A stretch of 32,345 bases of DNA, taken from positions 1-32,345 of IMG/VR virus record IMGVR_UViG_3300021959_000216, one strand, 5' to 3'. The notes under the pieces were generated by a model that ran no database searches, was not told the origin of the DNA, and saw only the letters and a program-made list of their open reading frames with translations. Positions 16,130 to 24,255 of this stretch are shown piece by piece. Origin of the DNA: a virus. Position 1 is the first letter of the stretch, and every line of letters begins with the position of its first letter. Both the position numbers and the translations under genes were made by a program.

Positions 16130-17289
16130 TGGCTACTCAAACAGTAGAACAAGTACAACGCCTAGCCCCTTATTTGGAAGGTCTGGAACAGCGCCTTCTT
16201 GGTACAGCATTTGGTGAATTTGACGACTCTGGAGCGCAAACAGCGCCCGGACTTCTTGACAAACCCATATCGCTTCCACAACAGCAAGTAGCTGGGCTTG
16301 ACCCACTCCAGCAGCAGGCTCTTAACATAGCTCCGGGAATGGTTGGATCTTATGCTCCATTTACGCTAGGAGCCGCCGGACAAACTCTTGGTGGACAGGC
16401 AGCGCTTTCTGGCGGTCTTAGCACAATTATGGACCCAATGAGTGGCGCTGCAAGATTTAGTGATCCACTTGCTCGCCTTCGTCAGTTGCAGGCTTCTGGA
16501 GCAATTGGTCAAGGCCTTGGCTCTGTTGGTTCTGGCATGATGGGCTTTTCGCCAACCTCCATTTCATCTTATATGGACCCATATCAACAAGATGTTATTG
16601 ACCAAGCGATGCAAGACATTGCTCGTCAGGGTCAAATACAAGAACAGAATCTTGGCGCAAAAGCAGTAGGCTCTGGCGCTTTTGGTGGCGCTAGACAGGG
16701 TGTAGCTCAAGCTGAACTTGGCAGGGCGACAATGGATCAGCAGGCGAGAACCGCCGCTCAGTTGCGCTCAACAGGGTATGCAGACGCCGCCAGAAGAGCG
16801 CAGCAAGCCTTTGAAGATCAGCAAAAACGATCTCTTTCTGGATCAGAACTTATGGGTAGGCTTGGAACCTCTTTGGCTGGATTGCCTAGTGACTATGCAG
16901 AGGCTATTGCAAGATCTCAAAAAGCAGGCCAGCTTATGGGCGGACTGGGGCAGGCATATGGACAGCTTGCTGGTACAACTGCTGACATTGGCCGCGTACA
17001 GTCTGAGCTTGGCCGCGCTGACCTTGGCATGCTTACGCAGCTTGGCGATATCGGACGCTCATTCCAGCAACAGCAGCTTGAGGCACAGCGCCAGAACCAG
17101 TTGCAGACTGCTCAAGAGCCGTTTACAAGACTTGAAATGGGTCAGTCTTTGCTCAAGGGCATTCCAAGTTCAGGATTGTCATCAACATTCAAGTCAGCAA
17201 CAACACCAGACACCAATCCTTTCTTAGCAGGTGTTGGTGCATATACAGCCCTGCAAGGTATTAAGCCAACTGGCCCAGCAGGGAAATAG
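16129..17289 (+). CDS. Putative internal virion protein
   Basis: This 386-residue, Gln/Ala/Gly-rich, largely helical protein has central YMDPYQQDVIDQAMQDIARQGQIQEQNLGAKAVGSGAFGGARQGVAQAEL, a signature I recognise from conserved marine-phage structural proteins. Most of the C-terminal half is predicted coiled coil (LGMLTQLGDIGRSFQQQQLEAQRQNQLQTA). It overlaps the preceding gene as TAATG and belongs to a block of four similar-composition proteins, as expected for ejection proteins. No enzymatic motif is visible. Confidence 0.65.
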   Translation: MATQTVEQVQRLAPYLEGLEQRLLGTAFGEFDDSGAQTAPGLLDKPISLPQQQVAGLDPLQQQALNIAPGMVGSYAPFTLGAAGQTLGGQAALSGGLSTIMDPMSGAARFSDPLARLRQLQASGAIGQGLGSVGSGMMGFSPTSISSYMDPYQQDVIDQAMQDIARQGQIQEQNLGAKAVGSGAFGGARQGVAQAELGRATMDQQARTAAQLRSTGYADAARRAQQAFEDQQKRSLSGSELMGRLGTSLAGLPSDYAEAIARSQKAGQLMGGLGQAYGQLAGTTADIGRVQSELGRADLGMLTQLGDIGRSFQQQQLEAQRQNQLQTAQEPFTRLEMGQSLLKGIPSSGLSSTFKSATTPDTNPFLAGVGAYTALQGIKPTGPAGK

Positions 17290-17299
17290 GGGTATATAA

Positions 17300-19177
17300 A
17301 TGGCTCAGAATCAGATACTACCTTTAGGCTCCGGTTTAGGGGCAATTAGAGCGCCATCTTTGCAAGGTGACGCAAACGAAGCGGCGTTTCGCAGAGACGC
17401 TTCCAGTGGTGGATTACTGGGTCAATTATTAAGCAAATACCCTACTCAACAACAGGCCATTGACGCTCGTAAATCTGCTCAATCTAGCATAAGTGATATA
17501 CTTGGCGGTCTTATGGGGGCTGGGTCAGCAGGCAGTGAGCCTATGTTTATGCCTGATGAGTCTTCAGGCATGAATATTGATGGCTCAGAGCCAACCCAAA
17601 CACCATTCTATATTGGAGAATTTGGCAAGGATTTAGGCGGTCAAATTTTAAAAGATCTTCGTGGTCTTTATAGTGGGCCAAACATCAGAACAGGCAGAGA
17701 TCTTTATGGAGATGAGTTTGGAAATATAGCCCCAGACGGCACTATGCCAAGGACCATGGATTTTGATGTTACTGATGTATCTTTTGGTGATGAATTTGGA
17801 AACATAGCTCCAGACGGCAGCATGCCTAGACAAACAACGGAAATCACCTCTGTTGCTGATGACCTTGCGGCTATGGCAGGCGCAGAAGCTCGTGAGGCTG
17901 GTGAACGCTCACCTATGACGCTTATGGCAGAAGCGGAAGCGCAGGAGGCCAAAGAGTATGAGGGCGAATCTGTTAATCAACGAAAAGAAGACCCATATGC
18001 TGCCGCCTTAGCTGATGCTATGAAGTCATATGAAGATGCAAAAGCCGGTGAAGACACAGGAAGCAAAGACATAGATTATTATAAAAAGCAATTTGCAGAT
18101 GCCACAGGAATAGACGTAAGTGGAAAAGTAGATAAATCTCAGGCGCTTATGGCATTTGGTCTAGCTCTTATGCAGAATAAGGCCGGTAAAGGGTTTGACG
18201 TAGGGAAAATTCTTGACTCTGTTGGTAAAGCTGGTGAAGCAGCTATGCCATCTTTGGCAGAGGCAAGAAAAGAGGCTCGCGCTGGTCAGCTCGCTGGTGG
18301 AAAGTTTGCACTTCAAAAAGTCGCAAGCGATAAAGCCACAGAATTAGCAACTCAGCAAGCTGCTTTGGCTAGGGTACAAGAGCTTCAGAAGGCTCAAATG
18401 GATGCTCAATCAGCAGAAAGATTAGCACAAGTAAAGGGCTTCGAGTCTAGAAAGACAGAAAGAATGAAAGCTGAACTTGACATGCTAAAAGACGGTATGG
18501 CTGGTGCAGAATTCGACAAAACCTACAATCTTAAATTTGCCTCTGGACAAGGGCCAAAGAACGCTTTTGATATTGTTATGGCGTATGACAAATCTAAGCC
18601 AAATCAGCCTGTGATTGTTGGTGCTGATCCTATGGTCAGAAAATACATAGACGGACGAGCAGGTATTGATGATGCCCTTGAACTTATGGATACTATGGAA
18701 ACCGCTGCTAGAGAAATAGCAGAAGGGGGCGGTACGGCTAAATTTGCATACGACAAATTAAACTCTGTAGCAAAAGCTATATTCCCAGACTTAAATACTG
18801 GAAAACCAACAAGTGCAAAAGAATACGAGCAATCAGTAAAAATAATTATGGGTAGATTTAAAAGATTTTTAACTCAAGAAACCGGCAACGGAATATCAAA
18901 TGTTGACGTTAGAACTTGGGAAGAAGAAATTTTAAAGAAACCAACTTGGTTTACAAATCTTGACGAAACAATGAACGCTTTAGATTTGCTGCGTGATACA
19001 TTTTTACAAAAAAGGCTTGAGTTTGATCAGGGGCTTGATCACCTATATGATCCTCAAAATCATGTTGACGCAAAAGACTTAAATGGCTTGGTTCAAAAAT
19101 ATGGTACCTTGGATCAAATAAAAGGGACTGAAGGTAGATTGGTCTTTAAAGACGGAAAAATAGTTAGGACGCAATAA
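17300..19177 (+). CDS. Putative internal virion protein
   Basis: This 625-residue protein has a Gly/Ser-rich N-terminus, a repeated 26-residue acidic unit (GDEFGNIAPDGTMPRT, then GDEFGNIAPDGSMPRQ, at about nucleotides 17708 and 17786), then an Ala/Glu/Lys-rich helical region (residues ~190-400). The C-terminal 200 residues are more globular (DDALELMDTMETAAREIAEGGGTAKFAYDKL, ITMGRFKRFL-like). No known enzyme motif is seen. It ends in TAATG with the next gene. Context places it with ejection or internal proteins. Confidence 0.6.
   Translation: MAQNQILPLGSGLGAIRAPSLQGDANEAAFRRDASSGGLLGQLLSKYPTQQQAIDARKSAQSSISDILGGLMGAGSAGSEPMFMPDESSGMNIDGSEPTQTPFYIGEFGKDLGGQILKDLRGLYSGPNIRTGRDLYGDEFGNIAPDGTMPRTMDFDVTDVSFGDEFGNIAPDGSMPRQTTEITSVADDLAAMAGAEAREAGERSPMTLMAEAEAQEAKEYEGESVNQRKEDPYAAALADAMKSYEDAKAGEDTGSKDIDYYKKQFADATGIDVSGKVDKSQALMAFGLALMQNKAGKGFDVGKILDSVGKAGEAAMPSLAEARKEARAGQLAGGKFALQKVASDKATELATQQAALARVQELQKAQMDAQSAERLAQVKGFESRKTERMKAELDMLKDGMAGAEFDKTYNLKFASGQGPKNAFDIVMAYDKSKPNQPVIVGADPMVRKYIDGRAGIDDALELMDTMETAAREIAEGGGTAKFAYDKLNSVAKAIFPDLNTGKPTSAKEYEQSVKIIMGRFKRFLTQETGNGISNVDVRTWEEEILKKPTWFTNLDETMNALDLLRDTFLQKRLEFDQGLDHLYDPQNHVDAKDLNGLVQKYGTLDQIKGTEGRLVFKDGKIVRTQ
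17708..17833 (+). repeat. 78-bp period repeat in internal protein gene
   Basis: GATGAGTTTGGAAATATAGC at 17710 and the diverged GATGAATTTGGAAACATAGC at 17788 start units that encode DEFGNIAPDGxMPR, 78 bp (26 codons) apart. A weaker relative (DESSGMNIDGSEPTQT) lies at about 17558. It is probably a small structural duplication. Confidence 0.7.
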
Positions 19178-22100
19178 TGGCTACGATTGATGTAGAAATA
19201 CTACCGGGTCAATTCGTTCCTTATGAGATAAAAGGAGATGCTCCGAACTACGTTGAGATGCAGGCAATAAGAAAGCTTGCCAAACAAGCGGAAAGGTCTT
19301 CACGGGAGGAATTAGTCCAATCTGAAGCCGCTCAAAAAAAACAGGAACTTGACACAGAAACCGGTGTAGAAAGCGGTTTGCTTCGCGCTGTCTTGTCCAT
19401 GGCTGAAAACGCTGAAGAAGAAGATGCAAAATTAACAGAATTATTCGGCATGTCTAAAGACACTGACTTTCTGCGCGACAATCGCGGAAGGCTTGCACTT
19501 ACCCCAGAAGGGGGCAAAAAGCTTGGTGTTGACTTACAGAAAAACACCCTTATTGATGAAGAGGGCTTGAGTTGGTATGACCTTGCCGACTTAACAAGCA
19601 TGGGCGCGGATATTGCTGGTGGTATTTACGGCACAGTAAAAGGCGCAGCGCTGGGAACGGCTACAATGGGGCCGGGGTTTGGAACTTTTGTAGGCGGGGC
19701 TTTGGGCGCTGGCACAGGCACAGCGGCTGCTGGTGCGGTTGAAGAAGCTATTGAAGGGCTTCTTGGTGTGTCTAGACAAAACGCTAGTGAGATTACAAAA
19801 GATCTTGCGTTAGACTTTGGTATTGGTGCAGCCGGTGAAGTTGTAATTGGTGGTGCAATAAAGATTGCTGCTCCATTTGTTCGTGGCTTGCGGGGCAAGA
19901 AGCTAGAGGGCGAAGAGCTTCAAACTATTGGTATGGGTTTGGCTGACGAAAAAGCGTCTAAAAGAATACTACTAGCTCAAGCAAAAGAAATTTCCGAGCA
20001 AACAGGCCGTCCCGTTGATGAGGTAATGACCGAGATTTCCGGTCCAACGGGTATGGGTTTCGGCGAAACTCGTGTTGGATTTGGCGGGATTGCGCCAACC
20101 CTTGAAAGTGCTGGCGGCACAGCAATTGGTTCTAGAGCGCAAAGAATTGGTGAAAAAATCAGAGGCAGCAGTGACCGTCTTAGAAATAATTTTAAAACAC
20201 TTAACGATACATTCAACACTTACAAGTCGCAGCTTGGTTTAGCCGCAGATCAGCCTATAGCACAGTCTGTTGCTGATGAAGCCGGTGACGTTCTGAAAGC
20301 TGGTATACAAGGCAAGAATCAAGCCCTAAAGATAGCAGAAGAAGAAGCCAGAAGTGGTGTTTTAAATCAATTTGACGAACTTGCAAAAGAGCTAGGTGCC
20401 GCCTCGAAGGTAGACGAAGGCATCAATTCGTTTGTATTTCAATCTCTTGCCAAATCACTAAACCAATTTGATCAGTTAGCAACATCTAAGTACGCGGCCA
20501 TTGATAAGGTTATGAAAGACACGGTTGGTGATTCAACTATATTCCCCACCAGTGGTTTAAAAGAAGTAGCTACTCAGCTTAAAAATCGTCATGGGCCAGC
20601 TATAAAAGCAAGTACAGGAATTGGCGATAAGCTTGCTGATGAGGATTTGGTTGCAAAGGGCATAATAGAAGGATTTGGCAGCCTTGGTAATAAAGCGTCT
20701 TTTGCCCAATTATACCTTTTGCGTAAAAAGCTTTGGGACACAAACTTTGCCTTCAAAGGCTTAAATGGCACAAACAAATTAGACGATGCAATACGTTTGA
20801 TTGACAACATGATGACGGAAAAAGCCGTTACAAGTGCTGCTCAGTCTTCAGCGCGGTCTCTTGGAGATGAGGGTGTACAGCTTTTAAGTAACGCAGCCAA
20901 AGAGCTGGGATCAGCCCGTAAGTTTTATTTAGATGGCATGAACAAAATCGACAACATGACTAGAGCTACTGGGTTAAAAGAGCTTAGAGATGCTGTTGTC
21001 AGAAGCAGAACATCTGGAACACCAATTGAAGACCTAATGCCCAATGTCACCTTTATGTCTAAAATTATTAAAAATGGTGACGCGCAGTCTGTAACTAAAA
21101 CTCTTGATGTTATTAGAGCTAATGCTCCGAAGGGCCAAAAAGACAAGTTTACTAACGAGTTTAGAGAGCGCTTGGCTAATGCATGGCTAACAAATGCTGT
21201 TAAAAAGACAGCTTCTAGCGGTGAAGATGCGTTTGCGTTTAAGGGATCTAATTTTTCTAAACAAATAGATGATCTTGGTGCAACAGGAGATGTTCTTTTT
21301 GGCAAGGCTCGTTACGCAAAAATCAAACAGCTTTCTGAGCAGATACGCCAGACTACAATTCCGGGCAGGACAAAAACTGTAGACATTGAAAGCGCGTTGC
21401 TTGGCGCTAGGTCTATGGGGGCTGGACAGCCTCTTATTAACACTTTGGAAAATGTTGCAAAGGCACAAAAAGAATATTTTGATTTCCAATCAAACAGCAT
21501 TCGTAAAAAAATACTTGCTGATGAAGCTCTGAACCCTCAAACAGCGGCTTCTTATATTTCTGCTAGTGGTGCTAAATCAAATGAAGTGAAGTCAATTATG
21601 AATTCACTTGATGATACCGGTAAAGAAACTGTGAGACAGTTCTTTCTATCTAACTTGACTAAAGAGTTTGGTGTTAGCGCACTCATTGACGGTAAGGCTT
21701 TGCAGGGCATGTCTAGCGCCTTCACAGCCGCCGCTGAAAAGGGAAAGCTACGAGCTGTTTTTGGCAAGCAAATGGGAATTGACATGGAAAAGTTTGCAAA
21801 GATTTTGGCAGCAAACGCAAGAACTGCTCAAGGCGGTGATCTTGTTGCAGCTAATATCGCAGCAAACCCCTTAAAAAATATCGGAACAATTCTTCGGATG
21901 ACTGTTGTTGGAAAGCTGCTTGACTCCGCACCTATTTATAGCAGGGTTGTAAAGGACTATGAGCGAATGTCAAAAGGTCTTAGCCCAAAATCAAAGTCAG
22001 AGCTTTTAGGGCAATTGATTGGTGCTGCTGTAGCGCAGACTCCGGGTCAAGCCCTGCAAGAGGGTACAAACGAAGCATCTAAACAAATTAGCGCTGTAAT

Positions 22101-22344
22101 GGAAAACTCTGGCCTTAACCAGCAACTGTCGCAGATACAAAGTCGCATGAACCCACCCGTGTCTGCATCAGGCATTGGTCAGGTGAATGTAACACAGCCG
22201 CTTGCGCCTAACACGCAGCCAGTTGGTGGGCCTCCTGCTAACGCAGCAACCATACGCCAGCAAGCGGCACAAAACCCAGCCGTTGCACAAGCGCTAGGAA
22301 TTAATCCAGCCACAGCGACACTGCTTGGAACAGGACAACCTTAA
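19177..22344 (+). CDS. Large putative internal virion/ejection protein
   Basis: This 1055-residue protein is the largest in the window. Residues ~135-235 contain a Gly/Ala zipper-like hydrophobic stretch (GADIAGGIYGTVKGAALGTATMG, then GTFVGGALGAGTGTAAAGA), suitable for membrane insertion. The rest is mostly helical with many Lys/Glu/Ala residues. The C-terminus is Gln/Ala/Pro-rich (VTQPLAPNTQPVGGPPANAATI). Size, composition and position before the lysozyme match the large ejection protein seen in podoviruses. I find no transglycosylase or peptidase active-site motif, so function remains inferred. Confidence 0.6.
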   Translation: MATIDVEILPGQFVPYEIKGDAPNYVEMQAIRKLAKQAERSSREELVQSEAAQKKQELDTETGVESGLLRAVLSMAENAEEEDAKLTELFGMSKDTDFLRDNRGRLALTPEGGKKLGVDLQKNTLIDEEGLSWYDLADLTSMGADIAGGIYGTVKGAALGTATMGPGFGTFVGGALGAGTGTAAAGAVEEAIEGLLGVSRQNASEITKDLALDFGIGAAGEVVIGGAIKIAAPFVRGLRGKKLEGEELQTIGMGLADEKASKRILLAQAKEISEQTGRPVDEVMTEISGPTGMGFGETRVGFGGIAPTLESAGGTAIGSRAQRIGEKIRGSSDRLRNNFKTLNDTFNTYKSQLGLAADQPIAQSVADEAGDVLKAGIQGKNQALKIAEEEARSGVLNQFDELAKELGAASKVDEGINSFVFQSLAKSLNQFDQLATSKYAAIDKVMKDTVGDSTIFPTSGLKEVATQLKNRHGPAIKASTGIGDKLADEDLVAKGIIEGFGSLGNKASFAQLYLLRKKLWDTNFAFKGLNGTNKLDDAIRLIDNMMTEKAVTSAAQSSARSLGDEGVQLLSNAAKELGSARKFYLDGMNKIDNMTRATGLKELRDAVVRSRTSGTPIEDLMPNVTFMSKIIKNGDAQSVTKTLDVIRANAPKGQKDKFTNEFRERLANAWLTNAVKKTASSGEDAFAFKGSNFSKQIDDLGATGDVLFGKARYAKIKQLSEQIRQTTIPGRTKTVDIESALLGARSMGAGQPLINTLENVAKAQKEYFDFQSNSIRKKILADEALNPQTAASYISASGAKSNEVKSIMNSLDDTGKETVRQFFLSNLTKEFGVSALIDGKALQGMSSAFTAAAEKGKLRAVFGKQMGIDMEKFAKILAANARTAQGGDLVAANIAANPLKNIGTILRMTVVGKLLDSAPIYSRVVKDYERMSKGLSPKSKSELLGQLIGAAVAQTPGQALQEGTNEASKQISAVMENSGLNQQLSQIQSRMNPPVSASGIGQVNVTQPLAPNTQPVGGPPANAATIRQQAAQNPAVAQALGINPATATLLGTGQP

Positions 22345-22346
22345 TC

Positions 22347-22832
22347 ATGAATAAAGATCAGTTAAGAGAAGAACTCGCAGAGGACGAGGGCTGTAAGTAT
22401 TTGATTTATTTAGATCATTTGCATCTCCCTACGTTTGGAATCGGCCACCTAATCAAAGAGCATGACCCCGAGTATGGTGAACCTGTTGGCACTGAGGTAT
22501 CAGAGGACAGGGTTCGCAAGGCGTTTAATTTAGACATTGCCGTCACCATTGAGGACTGTCACCGCCTGTGCAGCAATGTCGGGGTAGACTTTAACGAGCT
22601 TGACCTGAAGTACCCAGACGCCGCTCTAGCGTTGTGCAACATGACATTTAATCTTGGCTACCCTCGCTTTAGCAAATTTAAGCGTATGTGGGCAGCAGTA
22701 GCAGAAGCTATGGGAGACCCTAAAGAATGGATGACTGTGGCCGCAGAGGCAGAAGATAGCCGCTGGTTTGACCAGGTTCCTAATCGAGCTAAGAGGCTTA
22801 CTGCAAGGTTCAGAGCGTTAGCTGATGAGTAA
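22347..22832 (+). CDS. T4-type lysozyme (endolysin, GH24)
   Basis: This 161-residue enzyme aligns with T4 lysozyme. The N-terminal EDEGCKYLIYLDHLHLPTFGIGHL corresponds to the T4 active-site region, with E14, D23 and T29 in the places of catalytic Glu11, Asp20 and Thr26. Later landmarks MTFNLGYPRFSKFKRMW and SRWFDQVPNRAKRLTARFRAL match the family C-terminus. It hydrolyses the bacterial cell-wall polysaccharide at the end of infection. No signal peptide or transmembrane segment is seen, so a holin is needed for release; none is recognisable nearby. Its stop overlaps the next start. Confidence 0.92.
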   Translation: MNKDQLREELAEDEGCKYLIYLDHLHLPTFGIGHLIKEHDPEYGEPVGTEVSEDRVRKAFNLDIAVTIEDCHRLCSNVGVDFNELDLKYPDAALALCNMTFNLGYPRFSKFKRMWAAVAEAMGDPKEWMTVAAEAEDSRWFDQVPNRAKRLTARFRALADE

Positions 22833-22941
22833 AAGCCCATGTGTCGGGATATGTGTTCTAGACAAAGAGCGCGTAAGATGTATTGGCTGCGGTCGAACCA
22901 TCGAGGAGATTATTAACTGTGGGAAAAAATCAAACGACTGA
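22825..22941 (+). CDS. DUF1289-like Cys-rich microprotein
   Basis: This 38-residue product starts at an ATG that overlaps the lysozyme stop. It carries SPCVGICVLDKERVRCIGCGRTIEEI, the core of the DUF1289 family (PCxGxC...CxGCgRTxxEI), with Cys at 6, 10, 19 and 22 as a likely metal site and a further Cys at 32. Cellular DUF1289 proteins are usually around 60 residues, so this is a minimal form. Function in phage is unknown. Confidence 0.75.
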   Translation: MSKSPCVGICVLDKERVRCIGCGRTIEEIINCGKKSND

Positions 22942-23083
22942 ACAGCCGCCCCAAAAATATTACAAACATTGCCCCCGTTGCGGAAATAAATTACGAACAA
23001 TTGTTGTACATGGACATGAACAATGTTTAGAATGTGATCAAGTAATTTATGATTGTTGCCAAGGGGAGCAGTGCAATCCTTAA
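22919..23083 (+). CDS. Zinc-ribbon microprotein
   Basis: I place the start at GTG 22919, with GAGGAG at 22903-22908 ten bases upstream, which gives 54 residues. HCPRCGNKL (C18, C21) and QCLECDQVIYDCCQGEQC (C36, C39, C46, C47, C52) form a zinc-ribbon plus a Cys-rich tail. The 5' end overlaps the DUF1289-like gene by 23 bases. A TTG start farther upstream (22883) would add 12 residues but lacks a good Shine-Dalgarno. Function unknown. Confidence 0.6.
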   Translation: MGKNQTTEQPPQKYYKHCPRCGNKLRTIVVHGHEQCLECDQVIYDCCQGEQCNP

Positions 23084-23498
23084 TTCACTTTCAAACGTAG
23101 ATAATGGCGCAATAGGAGAGTACATATGCGCTCTCCGGTTGCTAAAGATGGGCGTTCAGTGCCGCATTGTTAACATGGGTACGTCTGACATAATTGCAGA
23201 GCTTGATGGAAGGGTCTACCGCATTCAAGTTAAATCAAGCCAGCTTAAAGCAAGACATGAGCCTAACAGAAACAATGGCTATCAATTTATAACATCAAAA
23301 GGCGGCAAAAAAACACGGCTCACAGAAGCTGATTGTGACATCGTTGCTATGGTCGCCCTTGACATAGAAAACATTTGGTTTTCGCCTATACAAAAGGTTG
23401 CAAAGCAAGTGTCAAAAAGAATCCACCCCAGCAAGTTTTGCGAGAACACAATCGAATTAACGTGGAAAGACACTATTTCTTATCTGGAAAGTCTGTAG
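23049..23498 (+). CDS. PD-(D/E)XK-like nuclease
   Basis: This 149-residue protein has GAIGEYICALRLLKMG (helix with a conserved Glu), then GTSDIIAELDGRVYRIQVKSS, where an Asp is followed after about 12 residues by QVK. That order (E...D...(E/Q)xK) fits the PD-(D/E)XK group of resolvase-like and restriction-like nucleases. The middle residue is Gln instead of Glu, which occurs in some families. Its start overlaps the zinc-ribbon gene by 35 bases and its end overlaps the minus-strand microprotein. Role in recombination, packaging or defence is not decided here. Confidence 0.65.
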   Translation: MIVAKGSSAILNSLSNVDNGAIGEYICALRLLKMGVQCRIVNMGTSDIIAELDGRVYRIQVKSSQLKARHEPNRNNGYQFITSKGGKKTRLTEADCDIVAMVALDIENIWFSPIQKVAKQVSKRIHPSKFCENTIELTWKDTISYLESL

Positions 23499-23622
23499 CG
23501 TTTCCTATTTTTAGCTTACACACCTCACAGACAGCAGGCTCCTTGTCATAGTCTACTGCTGTACGACAGCGAGGGCATTGCCCCGTGTCTATAAGCTTTT
23601 GTATAGGCCCCTTCTCCTTCAT
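23473..23622 (-). CDS. Minus-strand zinc-ribbon microprotein
   Basis: This 49-residue product starts with MKEKGPIQKLIDTGQCPRCRTAVDYDKEPAVCEVCKLKIG, with CPRC and CEVC pairs forming a zinc ribbon. Its ATG overlaps the stop of the upstream ribbon-helix-helix gene as ATGA, a strong sign of translational coupling. Its 3' end converges with and overlaps the plus-strand nuclease gene by 26 bases. Function unknown; it could modify or partner the RHH protein. Confidence 0.6.
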   Translation of the reverse strand: MKEKGPIQKLIDTGQCPRCRTAVDYDKEPAVCEVCKLKIGNATDFPDKK

Positions 23623-23798
23623 GCTGCTGACCCAATGCCAGACCTCACTTCATCTGCGTACCGGTTTTGATATGCGTCATAGACAAGCTTTGCAATTTGC
23701 TGGCTAACCTTTCGGTGTTCATCAGTAGAAAGCTTAACGAGCTTTTTATGTGTGTTAATGTCTACAGCAACTGACTTGTATTGCTTTGGATCGGCCAT
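23619..23798 (-). CDS. Ribbon-helix-helix (CopG/Arc-like) regulator
   Basis: I choose ATG 23798 because GGGAG lies 7 bases upstream; this gives 59 residues. The TTG 24 bases farther upstream has no clear site. KQYKSVAVDINTHKKLVKLSTDEHRKVSQQIAKLVYDAYQNRYA has the short strand then two helices expected of an RHH fold, which pairs as a dimer to bind DNA. It is divergent from the DUF1064 gene at 23841 and the intergenic region is only 42 bases, so a regulatory site there is likely. Confidence 0.7.
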   Translation of the reverse strand: MADPKQYKSVAVDINTHKKLVKLSTDEHRKVSQQIAKLVYDAYQNRYADEVRSGIGSAA

Positions 23799-23840
23799 TA
23801 TAATGCTCCCATAAGTTAACAACAGTGGGCATATATTAGC
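23799..23840. promoter_or_regulatory. Short divergent control region
   Basis: The gap between the minus-strand RHH gene and the plus-strand nuclease contains TATAAT at 23799-23804 for plus transcription, with a weak TTGTAT 17 bases upstream, and a GTTAAC palindrome at about 23814-23819. For the minus strand, the complement reads TTGCGA (23860-23855), 16 bases, TAATAT (23838-23833). Both are moderate matches; an RHH operator here is inference. Confidence 0.35.
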
Positions 23841-24194
23841 ATGTTTAAGGGTTATCGCAAGTATAATAAATATGGCGCAAAGAAGACGCAGTTCATGGGA
23901 TTTACATTCGACTCCAGATGGGAGGCGGAGCGTTGGGGGCAGTTAACCGCTATGGAACGCGCCGGGGCTATACGAGATTTAGAGAGACAAATAAAGTATG
24001 ACATAGTTGTAAACGGTGAAAAGATTTGTAGGTACATTGCAGACTTCAGATACAAAGAAGTTGAGGAAGACGGCTCCACAAAAGAAATTGTTGAAGATGC
24101 AAAGGGTGTTGAAACCGCTGATTTCAAACTAAAAAAGAAGCTCATGAAAGCCGTACACGGTATTGAGATAAAATTATCTAAGAAAAATAGTTGA
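23841..24194 (+). CDS. DUF1064-type endonuclease-like protein
   Basis: This 117-residue protein has YGAKKTQFMGFTFDSRWEAERWGQLTAMERAGAIRDLERQIKYDIV, then YIADFRY and VEDAKGVET, the DUF1064 family pattern. Residues in SRWEAERW, YIADF and EDAKG form a PD-(D/E)XK-like site (E, D, and E/D-x-K). Members are often phage Holliday-junction or VRR-type nucleases near replication genes. Its TGA stop lies inside the -35 box of the next promoter. Confidence 0.75.
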   Translation: MFKGYRKYNKYGAKKTQFMGFTFDSRWEAERWGQLTAMERAGAIRDLERQIKYDIVVNGEKICRYIADFRYKEVEEDGSTKEIVEDAKGVETADFKLKKKLMKAVHGIEIKLSKKNS

Positions 24195-24219
24195 CAATCC
24201 TTTTGAGGTTTCCTAAATA
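24191..24219 (+). promoter_or_regulatory. Likely promoter of the replication operon
   Basis: A perfect TTGACA (24191-24196) overlaps the stop of the preceding gene. At 17 bases lies TAAATA (24214-24219), a weak -10; TATAAA at 24218 is closer in sequence but at 21 bases. The first gene of the operon begins at 24256 behind AAAGGAGGGCAAC. Strong -35 and placement at an operon boundary support a promoter; the exact -10 is uncertain. Confidence 0.55.
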
Positions 24220-24255
24220 TAAATCGTGGAAGCAACTAAACGAAAGGAGGGCAAC

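Noticed and set aside
24226-24255. Upstream start for the first replication-operon gene
   Set aside because: It lacks a ribosome-binding site, whereas ATG 24256 sits right behind AAAGGAGGG.
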